A stretch of DNA of 64,000 nucleotides from Enterococcus haemoperoxidus ATCC BAA-382. Lineage in GTDB: Bacteria; Bacillota; Bacilli; Lactobacillales; Enterococcaceae. The notes below the pieces were generated by a model, which saw only the letters and a program-made list of their open reading frames with translations, did no database searches and had not been told where the DNA came from. Shown here in pieces: positions 48,323-58,259 of this stretch; position 1 is the first letter of the stretch; each line of letters begins with the position of its first letter. A program made the translations under genes and the position numbers. Where the stretch lies: contig NZ_KE136480.1 in assembly GCF_000407165.1 (NCBI RefSeq), forward strand, positions 248,001 to 312,000, in the 5' to 3' direction.

Positions 48323-48952
48323 TTATTTAGCTTTCACAGCTGATTTGATTGTGATTAATGATTTTTTCGCTCCAGGAATGTTACCTTTGATCATGATTAC
48401 ATTTCTTTCAGCGTCCACTTTAACAATTTCAAGGTTTTGAATTGTTACGCGGTTGCCACCCATACGGCCAGCAAGTTTTTTATTTTTAAATACACGGTTA
48501 GGCGCAACTGGACCCATTGACCCAGGACGACGGTGGTAACGAGAACCGTGAGACATTGGTCCGCGGCTTTGTCCGTGACGTTTGATAACGCCTTGGAATC
48601 CTTTACCTTTCGAAGTCCCTGTAACATCAATAATGTCTCCTGCTTGGAAAACATCTACCTTAATTTCTTTACCTACTTCATATTCTCCTAGCTCAACATT
48701 TTTGAATTCCTTAATGAAGCGCTTAGGAGCCGTGTTTGCTTTTGCAACATGACCTTTCGCAGGTTTGTTTGATAAAACTTCACGTTTGTCTTGGTAACCG
48801 ATTTGGATAGCTTCGTATCCATCAGTCTCAACAGTTTTTACTTGTAAAACTACGTTTGGCGTAGCTTCAACTACTGTTACTGGAATTAACTCACCAGACT
48901 CAGTAAAGATTTGTGTCATTCCCACTTTTTTCCCTAAGATTCCTTTGGTCAT
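48323..48952 (-). CDS. rplC: Large ribosomal subunit protein uL3
   Basis: The 209-residue protein [20 protein letters not shown] has the long loop [17 protein letters not shown] that reaches the peptidyl-transferase centre; changes there give linezolid or tiamulin resistance in other species. No abnormality is evident. Confidence 0.97.
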   Translation of the reverse strand: MTKGILGKKVGMTQIFTESGELIPVTVVEATPNVVLQVKTVETDGYEAIQIGYQDKREVLSNKPAKGHVAKANTAPKRFIKEFKNVELGEYEVGKEIKVDVFQAGDIIDVTGTSKGKGFQGVIKRHGQSRGPMSHGSRYHRRPGSMGPVAPNRVFKNKKLAGRMGGNRVTIQNLEIVKVDAERNVIMIKGNIPGAKKSLITIKSAVKAK

Positions 48953-48976
48953 GAGTACACCTCCATTGTCTTGATT

Positions 48977-49285
48977 TTATAGTTTGATTTCAATATTCAC
49001 ACCAGATGGTAAGTCAAGCTTCATTAAAGCATCAACTGTTTTTGGTGTTGGGTTCACAATGTCGATTAGACGTTTGTGCGTACGCATTTCGAATTGTTCG
49101 CGTGAATCTTTGTATTTATGAGTCGCACGAATAACTGTGTAAAGCGAGCGTTCTGTTGGTAATGGAATTGGTCCTGACACGTCAGCTCCAGTTCTTTTTG
49201 CTGTTTCCACAATTTTATCCGCTGATTGATCTAAAATACGGTGTTCATACGCTTTTAAACGGATACGAATTTTTTGTTTTGCCAT
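48977..49285 (-). CDS. rpsJ: Small ribosomal subunit protein uS10
   Basis: The start is ATG 49285 behind GAAGGAGGGAACAAG, giving the 102-residue [20 protein letters not shown]. The loop [14 protein letters not shown], where Lys57-type changes give tetracycline tolerance, is wild type. First gene of the S10 operon. Confidence 0.97.
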   Translation of the reverse strand: MAKQKIRIRLKAYEHRILDQSADKIVETAKRTGADVSGPIPLPTERSLYTVIRATHKYKDSREQFEMRTHKRLIDIVNPTPKTVDALMKLDLPSGVNIEIKL

Positions 49286-49457
49286 CTTGTTCCCTCCTTC
49301 GCCTATTTTGAAAGTAGACATAGCTCCACGAAAATTTTTCCGTCACGCTCGTTCGTGGCAAAGCGTCCGGGCGTGTCGCAACCTCTCGTTTCTTAGCCGG
49401 TAGATCAAAAGCTTGATTTACCAATGCTTATTACACTTCTGTAAATAGCACCTTTGT
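49286..49457 (-). promoter_or_regulatory. Structured leader of the S10 operon
   Basis: The leader is about 165 bases. On the minus strand GGTAAATCAA/TTGATCTACC forms a ten-base hairpin (49422-49399) and CCACGAA/TTCGTGG encloses a larger one (49358-49326). Ribosomal protein leaders of this type can bind L4 or another product as a feedback switch. I could not match it to a named family. With the terminator at 49628-49670 it accounts for the 387-base gap. Confidence 0.55.
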
Positions 49458-49458
49458 A

Positions 49459-49487
49459 ATTATATTATAGAAACATAGTAATAGCAA
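49459..49487 (-). promoter_or_regulatory. Promoter of the S10-spc-alpha operon
   Basis: TTGCTA (49487-49482) and TATAAT (49464-49459) are 17 bases apart. A second TATAAT overlaps it five bases upstream but gives only 12-base spacing, so the first is preferred. Confidence 0.75.
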
Positions 49488-49627
49488 GGTTTTTTTCAGA
49501 AAAAAGATTTTTTTTTACTGCAAGCATTTTCTTGAAAAGCATTATAGTATCCTAAACTAATTTAAACATGCTTATCTATCCATATTATAGTAGAAAAAAT
49601 CGGAACATAAATGCTTATTCGAATTTC

Positions 49628-49670
49628 AAGTGGCTGGGATATAACTTTACGAGCTATATCCCAGCCACTT
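49628..49670 (-). terminator. Perfect 16-base hairpin after the DUF2812 gene
   Basis: AAGTGGCTGGGATATA pairs perfectly with TATATCCCAGCCACTT around an eleven-base loop, two bases after the stop codon. The tail (GAAATTCGAAT) is poor in T, so it may protect the messenger end or be a repeat element as well as a terminator. Confidence 0.65.
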
Positions 49671-49672
49671 GC

Positions 49673-50227
49673 TTATTTCAATTCTTCTCTTTTAATAATC
49701 TCAGTAAGTTTCAAAAAATTTCTTAAGTGAACTCCTAATAAAATAACTGTAATCCCTATAACTAGCACAAGTAAGGCAAGTAAAACATTACTTCTTCCTT
49801 CGCTTCTATTCAGCAATACAGGTATTAAATAGCTCAGTGGAACTAATGCAGCTAATGCAATCATACCTTGAAATTTCACAACTTTTTTTGCCATTTCCGC
49901 ACGAGACGGGGCATCACTAAAAATAGCATTTTCTTCTTCTATTTCAGATTTTAGCTTTCTAAAATAATACCAATTACCATATTTATAAAAATACTCCCAA
50001 CCACAATCTTCAAATAATTGTAGATATTCTCCCAAGTCATTTCCTTGTTGTTTAAAATCTAGTTGGTATACATACTCTTGCGGTTCACATTTTTCAAAAA
50101 TATAGGTACTAAACGGTAGTTTTAAATCCACCATTTTCCACCCATTTTTATGTTCTTCTTGTAAAAAATTTTCTTCCTCTACATAATCTGCCAACTCAAA
50201 TCGCCTTCTTATTTTTTTAGTCTCCAT
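49673..50227 (-). CDS. DUF2812 membrane protein, partner of PadR regulator
   Basis: This 184-residue protein starts at ATG 50227, which overlaps the regulator gene by eleven bases and follows GGGGAGAAAATCG. The N-terminal 115 residues are a DUF2812 domain (LQEEHKNGWKMVDL, FEDCGWEYFYKYGNWYYFRK), followed by two hydrophobic segments (about 122-145 and 152-172). Proteins of this kind are commonly coupled to PadR regulators, where they may act as membrane sensors or anti-regulators. The function is not established. Confidence 0.75.
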   Translation of the reverse strand: METKKIRRRFELADYVEEENFLQEEHKNGWKMVDLKLPFSTYIFEKCEPQEYVYQLDFKQQGNDLGEYLQLFEDCGWEYFYKYGNWYYFRKLKSEIEEENAIFSDAPSRAEMAKKVVKFQGMIALAALVPLSYLIPVLLNRSEGRSNVLLALLVLVIGITVILLGVHLRNFLKLTEIIKREELK

Positions 50228-50543
50228 CGATTTTCTCCCCAATACTATTTTTATACAATCGTTTAATTCGATTGATTTCGTGAACAAGTATTTCTTCTCC
50301 AAGAGCTGTTATTAGATAGCTTTTTCGTCTGTTTTCTTCTTTTGTCGCTTGTATCAAACCATCTTTCTCCATTTTACTGAGACTTCCATACATCGTTCCT
50401 GCACTAATAATAATTTCTTGCCCTGTCAGCTCTTTCACATACTGAATGATATTATATCCATGACGCTCTTCTTTAAGTGCGAACAATATATAAAAACCTG
50501 TTTCCGTCATTGGTATATAGATTCGTTTTAGCTTTTCTTCCAT
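50217..50543 (-). CDS. PadR-family transcriptional regulator
   Basis: The 108-residue regulator has the PadR winged helix: TGFYILFALKEERHGYNIIQYV, then SAGTMYGSLSKMEKDGLIQ with the recognition helix and wing, and a short C-terminal dimerisation helix, making it a small subfamily-2 member. It is co-transcribed with the DUF2812 gene, and its promoter has two related 13-base dyads, suggesting self-repression. Inducer unknown. Confidence 0.85.
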   Translation of the reverse strand: MEEKLKRIYIPMTETGFYILFALKEERHGYNIIQYVKELTGQEIIISAGTMYGSLSKMEKDGLIQATKEENRRKSYLITALGEEILVHEINRIKRLYKNSIGEKIDGD

Positions 50544-50570
50544 CCATCCGTTCCTTCTTTTCTTTTTTAT

Positions 50571-50625
50571 ATCGAGTCACGATACATCACATCCCTACAT
50601 TACATCGAACCTCGATATAAGTCAA
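50571..50625 (-). promoter_or_regulatory. PadR-unit promoter with two 13-base dyads
   Basis: TTGACT (50625-50620) and TAATGT (50602-50597) are 17 bases apart. ATCGAACCTCGAT (50604-50616) lies in the spacer and ATCGAGTCACGAT (50571-50583) downstream of the start point. The half-site ATCGA is shared, and both are near-palindromes. They differ from the ATGT/ACAT site of classical PadR. Confidence 0.6.
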
Positions 50626-50668
50626 GCCCATTTTAAAGGAAAGTTGTTAAAAATTAAAAACAAAAAAA

Positions 50669-50690
50669 GCCGAAGGGGAATCCCTTCGAC
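50669..50690 (-). terminator. Terminator of tuf
   Basis: GTCGAAGGGATTCCCCTTCGGC forms a tight stem on the minus strand followed by TTTTTTTGTTTTT. A second smaller stem, CCGACGT/ACATCGG, precedes it at 50706-50722. Confidence 0.9.
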
Positions 50691-50748
50691 TTACGTCCGA
50701 GTACGCCGATGTTTTACGTCGGTTTTGTTACTTTATATTAATCTGTAA

Positions 50749-51936
50749 TTATTTAGTGATTTCAGAAACAACGCCTGAACCAACAGTACGTCCGCCTTCA
50801 CGAATAGAGAAACGAGTTCCGTCTTCGATAGCGATTGGGTGGATTAATTCAACGTCCATTGCAACGTTATCACCAGGCATTACCATTTCAACGCCTTCTG
50901 GTAATTCAACTACACCAGTTACGTCAGTTGTACGGAAGTAGAACTGAGGACGGTAGTTAGTGAAGAATGGAGTGTGACGTCCGCCTTCTTCTTTTGATAA
51001 AACATAAACTTCAGCTTTAAATTTTGTGTGTGGAGTGATTGAAGCAGGTTTTGCCAATACTTGTCCACGCTCGATATCTTCACGTGCAACACCACGTAAT
51101 AAAGCACCGATGTTATCGCCAGCTTCAGCGTAGTCTAACAATTTACGGAACATTTCAACACCAGTAACTGTTGTTTTAGCAGTATCTTCTTTAATACCAA
51201 CGATTTCGATTTCGTCACCAACGCGAACTTCTCCACGTTCAACACGGCCAGTAGCAACTGTACCACGTCCAGTGATTGAGAATACGTCTTCGACTGGCAT
51301 CATGAATGGTTTGTCAGTATCACGAGTTGGAGTTGGGATGTACTCGTCAACTGCAGCCATTAATTCCATGATTTTTTCTTCGTATGAAGCGTCGCCTTCT
51401 AATGCTTTCAAAGCAGAACCAGCGATAACAGGAGTGTCGTCACCTGGGAAATCATATTCAGATAATAAATCACGAACTTCCATTTCTACTAATTCTAATA
51501 ATTCTTCGTCATCTACCATATCCATTTTGTTTAAGAAAACAACGATGTATGGTACACCAACGTTACGTGATAACAAGATGTGCTCACGAGTTTGAGGCAT
51601 AGGACCATCAGCAGCAGATACTACTAAGATAGCTCCATCCATTTGTGCAGCACCAGTGATCATGTTTTTAACGTAATCCGCGTGTCCTGGGCAATCCACG
51701 TGTGCATAGTGACGAGCATCAGTTTCATACTCGATGTGAGAAGTGTTGATTGTGATACCACGTTCTTTTTCTTCTGGAGCGTTATCGATATCAGCATAGT
51801 TTTGAGCTTCACCGCCACCGTGTTTAGCTAACACAGTTGCGATTGCAGCAGTTAATGTAGTTTTACCATGGTCAACGTGTCCAATAGTACCAATGTTTAC
51901 ATGGGGTTTAGAACGGTCAAATTTTTCTTTAGCCAT
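50749..51936 (-). CDS. tuf: Elongation factor Tu
   Basis: The 395-residue GTPase brings aminoacyl-tRNA to the ribosome. G1 is GHVDHGKT (residues 19-26), G3 [10 protein letters not shown]4 NKMD; the three domains are complete and end in [17 protein letters not shown]. It follows fusA after 139 bases, long enough for an extra promoter, though I see no convincing one. TAGGAGGAAC precedes the ATG. Confidence 0.98.
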   Translation of the reverse strand: MAKEKFDRSKPHVNIGTIGHVDHGKTTLTAAIATVLAKHGGGEAQNYADIDNAPEEKERGITINTSHIEYETDARHYAHVDCPGHADYVKNMITGAAQMDGAILVVSAADGPMPQTREHILLSRNVGVPYIVVFLNKMDMVDDEELLELVEMEVRDLLSEYDFPGDDTPVIAGSALKALEGDASYEEKIMELMAAVDEYIPTPTRDTDKPFMMPVEDVFSITGRGTVATGRVERGEVRVGDEIEIVGIKEDTAKTTVTGVEMFRKLLDYAEAGDNIGALLRGVAREDIERGQVLAKPASITPHTKFKAEVYVLSKEEGGRHTPFFTNYRPQFYFRTTDVTGVVELPEGVEMVMPGDNVAMDVELIHPIAIEDGTRFSIREGGRTVGSGVVSEITK

Positions 51937-52075
51937 TTTAAATGTTCCTCCTAAAATATATGAATTTTATTTTATTTGATAGATAGTTTACAGCTACCTG
52001 ATCATCTTTAATTAGTTTAACCGAAATCGTTAGAAAATCCTAGTCATAAATAAGCTTACGCCAATTTCTTAACTA

Positions 52076-54163
52076 TTATGCGTTGTTTCCGCCATTTTTC
52101 TTGATGATTTCTTCTTGTACAGATTTTGGTACATCTTCATAGTGATCAAAGACCATCATAAACGTACCGCGACCTTGTGTTGCTGAACGTAATGTTGTCG
52201 CGTAACCGAACATTTCAGCTAGAGGCACCATCGCGTTAACGATTTGTGAGTTACCGTGTGCTTCCATACCCTCAACACGTCCACGACGACTTGTAACGTG
52301 TCCCATGATATCACCTAAGTAATCTTCTGGTACAGTGATCGTTACTTTCATCATTGGTTCTAAAATTACAGGCATTGCTTTTTTAGCAGCCGCACGTAGC
52401 GCCATAGAAGCAGCTACACGGAAGGCTGTTTCATTTGAATCGACATCATGGTATGAACCATCGTAAAGTTTTGCTTTAATATCAACTAATGGATATCCAG
52501 CAAGAACACCGTTGTTCATAGATTCTGCCAAGCCTTTTTCAACCGCAGGGATGTATTCACGAGGAACCACACCACCGACGATAGCATTTTCAAATTCGAA
52601 GCCTTTACCTTCTTCGTTTGGTGTAAATTCAACCCAGACATGTCCGTATTGACCTTTACCACCAGACTGACGTACAAACTTACCTTCTGCCTGCGTTACA
52701 GGAGCACGGAAAGTTTCACGATATGATACTTGTGGAGCACCAACGTTTGCTTCAACCTTGAACTCACGTCTCATACGGTCTACTAATACGTCTAAGTGCA
52801 ATTCGCCCATACCAGAGATAACTGTTTCACCAGTTTCAACGTTTGTTTCAACGCGGAATGATGGATCTTCTTCTGCAAGTTTTTGCAGAGCCACACCCAT
52901 TTTATCTTGGTCAGCTTTTGATTTAGGTTCAACAGCAACTTGAATAACTGGTTCTGGGAACTCAATTGATTCAAGAATAACTGGTGAATCTACCGCACAT
53001 AAAGTATCACCAGTTGTTGTATCTTTCAATCCAACAGCGGCAGCGATATCTCCTGAGAACACTTTGTCAATTTCTTTACGTGTGTTCGCGTGCATTTGTA
53101 AAATACGACCGATACGTTCTTTTTTGTCTTTAGAAGCGTTCAATACGTATGAACCACTTTCAAGGACACCAGAATAAACACGGAAGAATGTTAGACGACC
53201 TACGAATGGGTCAGTCATAACTTTAAATGCTAGTGATGCAAAAGGTGCTTCGTCATCAGCAGGACGAGTTGTTTCTTCGTCTGTTTTAACGTCGATCCCT
53301 TTGATCGCTTCAATATCTAGTGGTGATGGTAAATAATCAAGAACTGCATCCAACATTAATTGAACACCTTTGTTCTTGAAGGCAGAACCAGCCATTACTG
53401 GGAAGAATTCAACATTGATTGTTGCTTGACGGATACCCGCTTTTAATTCTTCGTTCGTAATTTCTTCACCATCTAGATATTTCATCATTAGGTCTTCATC
53501 AGTTTCAGCAACAGCTTCTACTAATTTTTCGCGCCATTCAATTGCTTGTTCCATATATTCTTCTGGAATTTCAGTTTCTTGAATGTCTGTACCTAAGTCA
53601 TTTGTATAGATTTCAGCTTTCATCGTAATTAAATCGATGATCCCTGTAAAGCTATCTTCTGCACCAATTGGCAATTGGATTGGATGAGCATTCGCTTGTA
53701 AACGATCATGTAATGAGTTTACAGAGTATAAGAAATCCGCACCGATTTTATCCATTTTATTACAGAAAACAACACGTGGAACTTTATATTCAGTTGCTTG
53801 ACGCCAAACTGTTTCAGTTTGAGGTTCAACACCTGATTGTGAGTCAAGAACGGTTACAGCACCATCTAATACACGTAGTGAACGTTGAACTTCAATAGTG
53901 AAATCCACGTGTCCTGGTGTATCGATGATATTTACACGGTAACCTTTCCACTCTGCAGTTGTTGCAGCAGATGTGATAGTAATACCACGTTCTTGTTCTT
54001 GTTCCATCCAGTCCATTTGTGATGCACCTTCGTGCGTTTCACCAATTTTATGGATTTTACCAGTATAGTATAAGATACGCTCTGTTGTTGTTGTTTTACC
54101 AGCATCAACGTGCGCCATAATACCGATATTACGAGTGTTTTCTAACGAAAATTCTCTTGGCAT
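52076..54163 (-). CDS. fusA: Elongation factor G
   Basis: The 695-residue translocase GTPase has GHVDAGKTT-type [28 protein letters not shown] and NKMDKIG motifs in domain I, and [18 protein letters not shown] in domain V. Domains I-V are complete; no change at known fusidic-acid positions was looked for in detail. It lies in the str operon 80 bases after rpsG. Confidence 0.98.
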   Translation of the reverse strand: MPREFSLENTRNIGIMAHVDAGKTTTTERILYYTGKIHKIGETHEGASQMDWMEQEQERGITITSAATTAEWKGYRVNIIDTPGHVDFTIEVQRSLRVLDGAVTVLDSQSGVEPQTETVWRQATEYKVPRVVFCNKMDKIGADFLYSVNSLHDRLQANAHPIQLPIGAEDSFTGIIDLITMKAEIYTNDLGTDIQETEIPEEYMEQAIEWREKLVEAVAETDEDLMMKYLDGEEITNEELKAGIRQATINVEFFPVMAGSAFKNKGVQLMLDAVLDYLPSPLDIEAIKGIDVKTDEETTRPADDEAPFASLAFKVMTDPFVGRLTFFRVYSGVLESGSYVLNASKDKKERIGRILQMHANTRKEIDKVFSGDIAAAVGLKDTTTGDTLCAVDSPVILESIEFPEPVIQVAVEPKSKADQDKMGVALQKLAEEDPSFRVETNVETGETVISGMGELHLDVLVDRMRREFKVEANVGAPQVSYRETFRAPVTQAEGKFVRQSGGKGQYGHVWVEFTPNEEGKGFEFENAIVGGVVPREYIPAVEKGLAESMNNGVLAGYPLVDIKAKLYDGSYHDVDSNETAFRVAASMALRAAAKKAMPVILEPMMKVTITVPEDYLGDIMGHVTSRRGRVEGMEAHGNSQIVNAMVPLAEMFGYATTLRSATQGRGTFMMVFDHYEDVPKSVQEEIIKKNGGNNA

Positions 54164-54243
54164 TCTAGGTTTCTCCTCTCTTTATTTAAATCGATTGTAA
54201 AGTGACTGTCTGTAGTAAAGTTAAATTACATACAGAGAGGATC

Positions 54244-54714
54244 TTACCAACGATAGTGTGCAAACGCACGGTTAGCGTCCGCCATTTTATGTGTGTCTTC
54301 ACGTTTTTTAACAGAAGCACCAGTGTTATTGGCAGCATCCATGATTTCTTTCGCTAGACGTTGTTCCATTGTATGTTCACCGCGTAGGCGAGCATAGTTA
54401 ACAACCCAACGTAGACCTAAAGTTGTACGACGTTCTGGACGAACTTCAACTGGTACTTGATAGTTAGAACCCCCAACACGGCGAGCTTTTACTTCTAGTA
54501 CAGGCATAACGTTTTTCATTGCTTGTTCGAAAACTTCCAATGGATCATTACCTGTAGATTCTTTGATGATATCAAATGAATTATAGATGATATTAGCAGC
54601 AATCCCGCGTTTTCCATCAACCATTACACGGTTAATCAAGCGAGTTACTAATTTTGAGTTATAAATTGGATCTGGTAAAACATCGCGTTTTGTAACAGGA
54701 CCTTTACGTGGCAT
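54244..54714 (-). CDS. rpsG: Small ribosomal subunit protein uS7
   Basis: The 156-residue protein [20 protein letters not shown] nucleates the 30S head. In E. coli it represses the str operon; no binding site was identified here. It is 56 bases after rpsL. Confidence 0.97.
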   Translation of the reverse strand: MPRKGPVTKRDVLPDPIYNSKLVTRLINRVMVDGKRGIAANIIYNSFDIIKESTGNDPLEVFEQAMKNVMPVLEVKARRVGGSNYQVPVEVRPERRTTLGLRWVVNYARLRGEHTMEQRLAKEIMDAANNTGASVKKREDTHKMADANRAFAHYRW

Positions 54715-54770
54715 CCGTAACTCCTCCTTCCGAAAATTCTTTATTGTATAAGACCATAGTGATTGTCAAA

Positions 54771-55190
54771 TTATTTAGCAGCTTTAGGCATTTTAGTACC
54801 ATATTTAGAGCGGCTTTGTTTACGATCTGTAACGCCAGCTGTATCAAGCGCACCACGTACGATATGATAACGTACCCCTGGTAAATCTTTTACACGTCCA
54901 CCGCGTAATAATACCACGCTATGTTCTTGTAAGTTATGACCGATACCTGGGATATAAGCTGTTACTTCGATTAAGTTAGACAAACGAACACGGGCATATT
55001 TACGTAAAGCCGAGTTAGGTTTTTTAGGTGTCATTGTTCCCACACGAGTACAAACCCCACGCTTTTGTGGTGAGTTTACGTTCGTTTGAGATTTCTTAAA
55101 ACTATTATATCCTTTGTTCAACGCTGGTGAATTAGATTTCTCCACCTTTGATTTACGAGGTTTACGTACTAATTGATTAATTGTAGGCAT
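54771..55190 (-). CDS. rpsL: Small ribosomal subunit protein uS12
   Basis: The 139-residue protein [20 protein letters not shown] has the decoding-site loop [20 protein letters not shown] with the conserved TPKKPNS and [14 protein letters not shown]; streptomycin-resistance positions look wild type. First gene of the str operon, preceded by an attenuator-like leader. Confidence 0.97.
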   Translation of the reverse strand: MPTINQLVRKPRKSKVEKSNSPALNKGYNSFKKSQTNVNSPQKRGVCTRVGTMTPKKPNSALRKYARVRLSNLIEVTAYIPGIGHNLQEHSVVLLRGGRVKDLPGVRYHIVRGALDTAGVTDRKQSRSKYGTKMPKAAK

Positions 55191-55255
55191 TCCTTGTTTC
55201 CTCCTTCCTCATTTCGCATCTAGTTCCACACATCCAGGTGGTTCTTTTTTAGCGA

Positions 55256-55286
55256 TAAAAAATAATGCAATCTCTGCACTCATTAT
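55256..55286 (-). terminator. Attenuator-like terminator in the rpsL leader
   Basis: ATAATG pairs with CATTAT, with partial pairing inside the loop, and TTTTTTATC follows on the minus strand. It lies between promoter and start codon, about 65 bases before rpsL, so read-through must be usual; it could reduce str-operon expression under some condition. Confidence 0.5.
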
Positions 55287-55352
55287 CAAATATGCTTCGA
55301 TAGACAGTCAGCACGTCTCCAACGAGAGACCTGTAGATAAAGCACCTTTGCT

Positions 55353-55381
55353 AGGATAGCATGATAATTCGGGTCTGTCAA
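55353..55381 (-). promoter_or_regulatory. Promoter of the str operon
   Basis: TTGACA (55381-55376) and TATCCT (55358-55353) are 17 bases apart on the minus strand. The leader to rpsL is about 155 bases. Confidence 0.85.
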
Positions 55382-55542
55382 CCACTTATCACTCTTTTTC
55401 TATTAAAATGAGTAGTTTTTTACATCTTTACTTATTCCAACATTAATATAGTAGAAAATACTCATTTTTCTAAATCTTTCTATCTTTTTATGTCGTTTAA
55501 CGGTACAATATCTTTGATTATTTGAAAGGGGCAAACAAGCGG

Positions 55543-56220
55543 ATGAATCTTAAACAAATGGCAGGAATCGAAGCAGCAAAATATGTAGAAGATGGTATGA
55601 TCGTAGGTTTGGGAACAGGATCTACTGCGAAATTTATGGTGGATGAAATTGGTCGACGAGTAAAAGAGGAAGGTTTATCTATCGTTGGTGTAACCACATC
55701 AAAAGAAACTGAGCGTCAAGCCATCGAATTGGGCATTCCTTTGAAAGGGATCGATGACGTTCCTTATGTCGATCTGACGATTGATGGAGCAGATGAGATC
55801 AGTGAGGATTTTCAAGGTATCAAAGGTGGCGGTGCTGCTTTATTATTCGAAAAAATCGTCGCAACGTACTCAAAAAAATGCATATGGATCGTTGATGACT
55901 CAAAACTTGTGAAAAAACTTGGTAAATTCCCATTGCCTGTTGAAGTCGTTCCATACGGTAGTCAACAACTGGTTCGTTTATTTGAAGAAAAAGGGTATGC
56001 GCCTGTTTTACGTACAACGTCTACTGAAGAAACATTGGTCACGGATGGCGGTCATTATATTATCGATCTTCATTTAGAAGAAATCACTGACCCCATCGCT
56101 TTAGGTGCTTATTTAGATCAGTTAGTCGGTGTCGTTGAACATGGATTATTCCTTAACATCGTTTCCACTGTTATCGTCGGCGGAGAAACAGGCCCAAAAA
56201 CCATCCACGTACCAAAATAG
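55543..56220 (+). CDS. rpiA: Ribose-5-phosphate isomerase A
   Basis: The 225-residue enzyme interconverts ribose 5-phosphate and ribulose 5-phosphate in the pentose phosphate pathway. [16 protein letters not shown] binds the phosphate, and the TIDGADEI and [12 protein letters not shown] segments carry the catalytic Asp and Lys residues. The start is ATG 55543 after AAAGGGG; a TTG seven codons upstream would place the binding site inside the coding region. Ribose 5-phosphate links it with the nucleoside genes at the right end of the window, though they are not in one operon. Confidence 0.96.
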   Translation: MNLKQMAGIEAAKYVEDGMIVGLGTGSTAKFMVDEIGRRVKEEGLSIVGVTTSKETERQAIELGIPLKGIDDVPYVDLTIDGADEISEDFQGIKGGGAALLFEKIVATYSKKCIWIVDDSKLVKKLGKFPLPVEVVPYGSQQLVRLFEEKGYAPVLRTTSTEETLVTDGGHYIIDLHLEEITDPIALGAYLDQLVGVVEHGLFLNIVSTVIVGGETGPKTIHVPK

Positions 56221-56350
56221 AGAATTATTTGAATACGATTTGAAAAGAAAGAAAAAGATTAAAGAAAGATAAAAAAACAGCTATCATTTCGTCCAGTTAT
56301 ATGCTACATTTTTAGTATCCTATTTTACTTTTTACTAGAAAGGACGAACG

Positions 56351-56938
56351 ATGAAAATAATTGGTTATGCACGTACAACAATCAATGACAATGATTTAGA
56401 TGCTCAGATCAACATTTTATCTGACTTTGGTTGCGATGAAGTTTATCAAGAATCTTTCGACATCACAAATGACAAACATCTCATTTCTGAGCTTGAGACT
56501 GTCCTAAACGGTTTAGAAACAGGCGACACTTTAGTTATCTGCCGTTTAAACCGCTTAGGTCGCTCTACGCGTCAATTGACGGAACTAACACAAACGTTCA
56601 AAGACACTGGTATTCATCTAGTCAGCCTACATGAAGAGATCGACACCCGGCATCCAATGGGAGAGATTTACTTCAAGTTAATGAATGGTTTGGCAACGAT
56701 GGAATGCGATCTAATCACAGAGCGTACTTTAATCGGATTGAGCAATGCCCGAAAAAAAGGCAAGATTGGCGGACGACCTAAAATAGATGCACGAACAGTA
56801 AAAAAAATCCGACACTTATATCACGAGAAGAAAGAAACTATTCAATTTATTTCTTCAAAATGCAATGTTTCTGTCGGCACTTGCTACAAATACATCAATT
56901 TATCTGAAGCTGATGTTGCCAAGCTCTCTCAAGAGTAA
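56351..56938 (+). CDS. Serine-recombinase-like protein with Thr at the catalytic Ser position
   Basis: The 195-residue protein has the small resolvase/invertase layout: a catalytic-type domain (1-130), a long E helix (MGEIYFKLMNGLATMECDLI) and a C-terminal helix-turn-helix (IQFISSKCNVSVGTCYKYI). The arginines of LVICRLNRLGRSTRQL and the ERT motif are present. However the N-terminal motif reads GYARTTINDND in place of GYARVSTxxQ, so the nucleophilic Ser at position 10 is Thr (codon ACA). No inverted repeats, att sites or transposase lie nearby. It may be a chromosomal regulator derived from a resolvase. GGACGAACG precedes the ATG. Confidence 0.75.
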   Translation: MKIIGYARTTINDNDLDAQINILSDFGCDEVYQESFDITNDKHLISELETVLNGLETGDTLVICRLNRLGRSTRQLTELTQTFKDTGIHLVSLHEEIDTRHPMGEIYFKLMNGLATMECDLITERTLIGLSNARKKGKIGGRPKIDARTVKKIRHLYHEKKETIQFISSKCNVSVGTCYKYINLSEADVAKLSQE

Positions 56939-57158
56939 CAAGTATATAGTTGAAATTTTTCTCTAGAAGAGTGCAGTCAATCGGCTGTACTCTTCTTGTT
57001 TATTTCACTTACCTTAGATCAGCCTAGCGTAAACGAACTACGCTAGCTAGCCTTTCCAGTATTTTTTACTAATTTACAATGGAAATCTATTTTAAAACGG
57101 TGTACAATAGAACAGGAAATGAAAGTTTCAGAAACTACAACTCAAAGGAGAGCTATAC

Positions 57159-57845
57159 ATGCCAAAATTAGTATTTTCTCGTCATGGACTTAGTGAATGG
57201 AATGCGTTAAATCAATTTACAGGTTGGGCTGACGTAGATTTAGCACCACAAGGTGTTGAAGAAGCAATCGAAGGCGGACGCAAAATCAAAGAAGCTGGAA
57301 TTGAATTTGATGTAGCTTATACTTCTGTATTAACTCGTGCTATCAAAACTTGTAACTTAATTTTAGAGAACTCAGATCAATTATGGGTTCCTCAAATCAA
57401 ATCTTGGCGCTTAAACGAACGTCACTATGGTAAATTACAAGGTTTAAACAAACAAGAAACTGCTGAAAAATATGGAGATGACCAAGTACACATTTGGCGT
57501 CGTTCTTACGATACTTTACCTCCATTGATGGAAGCGACTGATGAAGGTTCTGCAGCAAACGATCGTCGTTATGCAATGTTAGACCAACGCGATATTCCAG
57601 GTGGAGAAAACTTGAAAGTTACTCTAGAACGTGCGTTACCATTCTGGCAAGACGAAATTGCTCCTGCTTTGCTAGACGACAAAACTGTTTTAGTAGCCGC
57701 TCATGGTAACTCTTTACGTGCTTTAGCGAAACATATCGAAGGTATTTCAGATGAAGATATCATGGATCTTGAAATACCAACAGGTCAACCACTTGTTTAT
57801 GAATTAAACGATGACCTAACAGTAGCTAAAAAATACTACTTATAA
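57159..57845 (+). CDS. gpmA: 2,3-bisphosphoglycerate-dependent phosphoglycerate mutase
   Basis: The 228-residue glycolytic enzyme interconverts 3- and 2-phosphoglycerate. RHG with the phospho-His9 ([12 protein letters not shown]), [13 protein letters not shown] and [11 protein letters not shown] with the second His are all present, and the length is that of the dPGM family. AAAGGAGAGC precedes the ATG. It is a single-gene unit with its own terminator; TACAAT at 57104-57109 may be its -10 box. Confidence 0.96.
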   Translation: MPKLVFSRHGLSEWNALNQFTGWADVDLAPQGVEEAIEGGRKIKEAGIEFDVAYTSVLTRAIKTCNLILENSDQLWVPQIKSWRLNERHYGKLQGLNKQETAEKYGDDQVHIWRRSYDTLPPLMEATDEGSAANDRRYAMLDQRDIPGGENLKVTLERALPFWQDEIAPALLDDKTVLVAAHGNSLRALAKHIEGISDEDIMDLEIPTGQPLVYELNDDLTVAKKYYL

Positions 57846-57855
57846 AAAACTAAGA

Positions 57856-57887
57856 CTCCTGAAACTGTATAGTTTCAGGAGCTTTTT
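57856..57887. terminator. Terminator of gpmA
   Basis: CTCCTGAAACT pairs with AGTTTCAGGAG around a GTAT loop, followed by CTTTTTTAC. It also faces the convergent small gene, whose stop is four bases away. Confidence 0.92.
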
Positions 57888-57890
57888 TAC

Positions 57891-58226
57891 TTATTTCTCT
57901 AATACTTCTTTTAATTGTTGTAGCCGATTTGCGATAACTTCTCTCTGTGTTACAAATTCAAAGTCTGACATATTATAGTGAACATCATATTGTCCATCCA
58001 CCAAACGTACCATGATTGAAGATCTCACTTCCTCTTGTAACGCATCTTTTTGCAACTCTTCACGATAAAATATCCAACTTGTATTCAGTATATCAATAGC
58101 TGTTTTCAAGTCAGTTTGAATAATTCGGCTAATTGTTTCAACTAAGTCTGGTTGTTCTATTTCTTTAAAATAAGCATACCAAAGTGTCCGGTTTTCGGAA
58201 TACGTTTCATCAAACAACTGCTTCAT
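57891..58226 (-). CDS. Small conserved-looking protein of unknown function
   Basis: This 111-residue protein is acidic and predicted mostly helical, without signal peptide, membrane segment or recognisable motif; the middle reads FYREELQKDALQEEVRSSIM and LVDGQYDVHYN. AAGGGGATAG gives a good ribosome binding site. It is 33 bases after the alcohol dehydrogenase gene and probably in the same transcript. I do not recognise the family. Confidence 0.6.
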   Translation of the reverse strand: MKQLFDETYSENRTLWYAYFKEIEQPDLVETISRIIQTDLKTAIDILNTSWIFYREELQKDALQEEVRSSIMVRLVDGQYDVHYNMSDFEFVTQREVIANRLQQLKEVLEK

Positions 58227-58259
58227 AGAACTATCCCCTTCTCGCGTCGTTAATCTTAG

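Larger units (their letters stand above)
55191..55542. other. Divergent intergenic region between rpsL and rpiA
   Basis: It holds the rpsL leader with its hairpins, the rpsL promoter, and AT-rich DNA (55390-55520) that must contain the rpiA promoter, for which no box pair is convincing. GTCTC/GAGAC (about 55315-55331) forms another small leader stem. Confidence 0.6.

Noticed and set aside
56351-56938. Mobile element or phage remnant around the recombinase-like gene
   Set aside because: No inverted repeats, direct repeats, transposase or phage genes are visible; neighbours are housekeeping genes.
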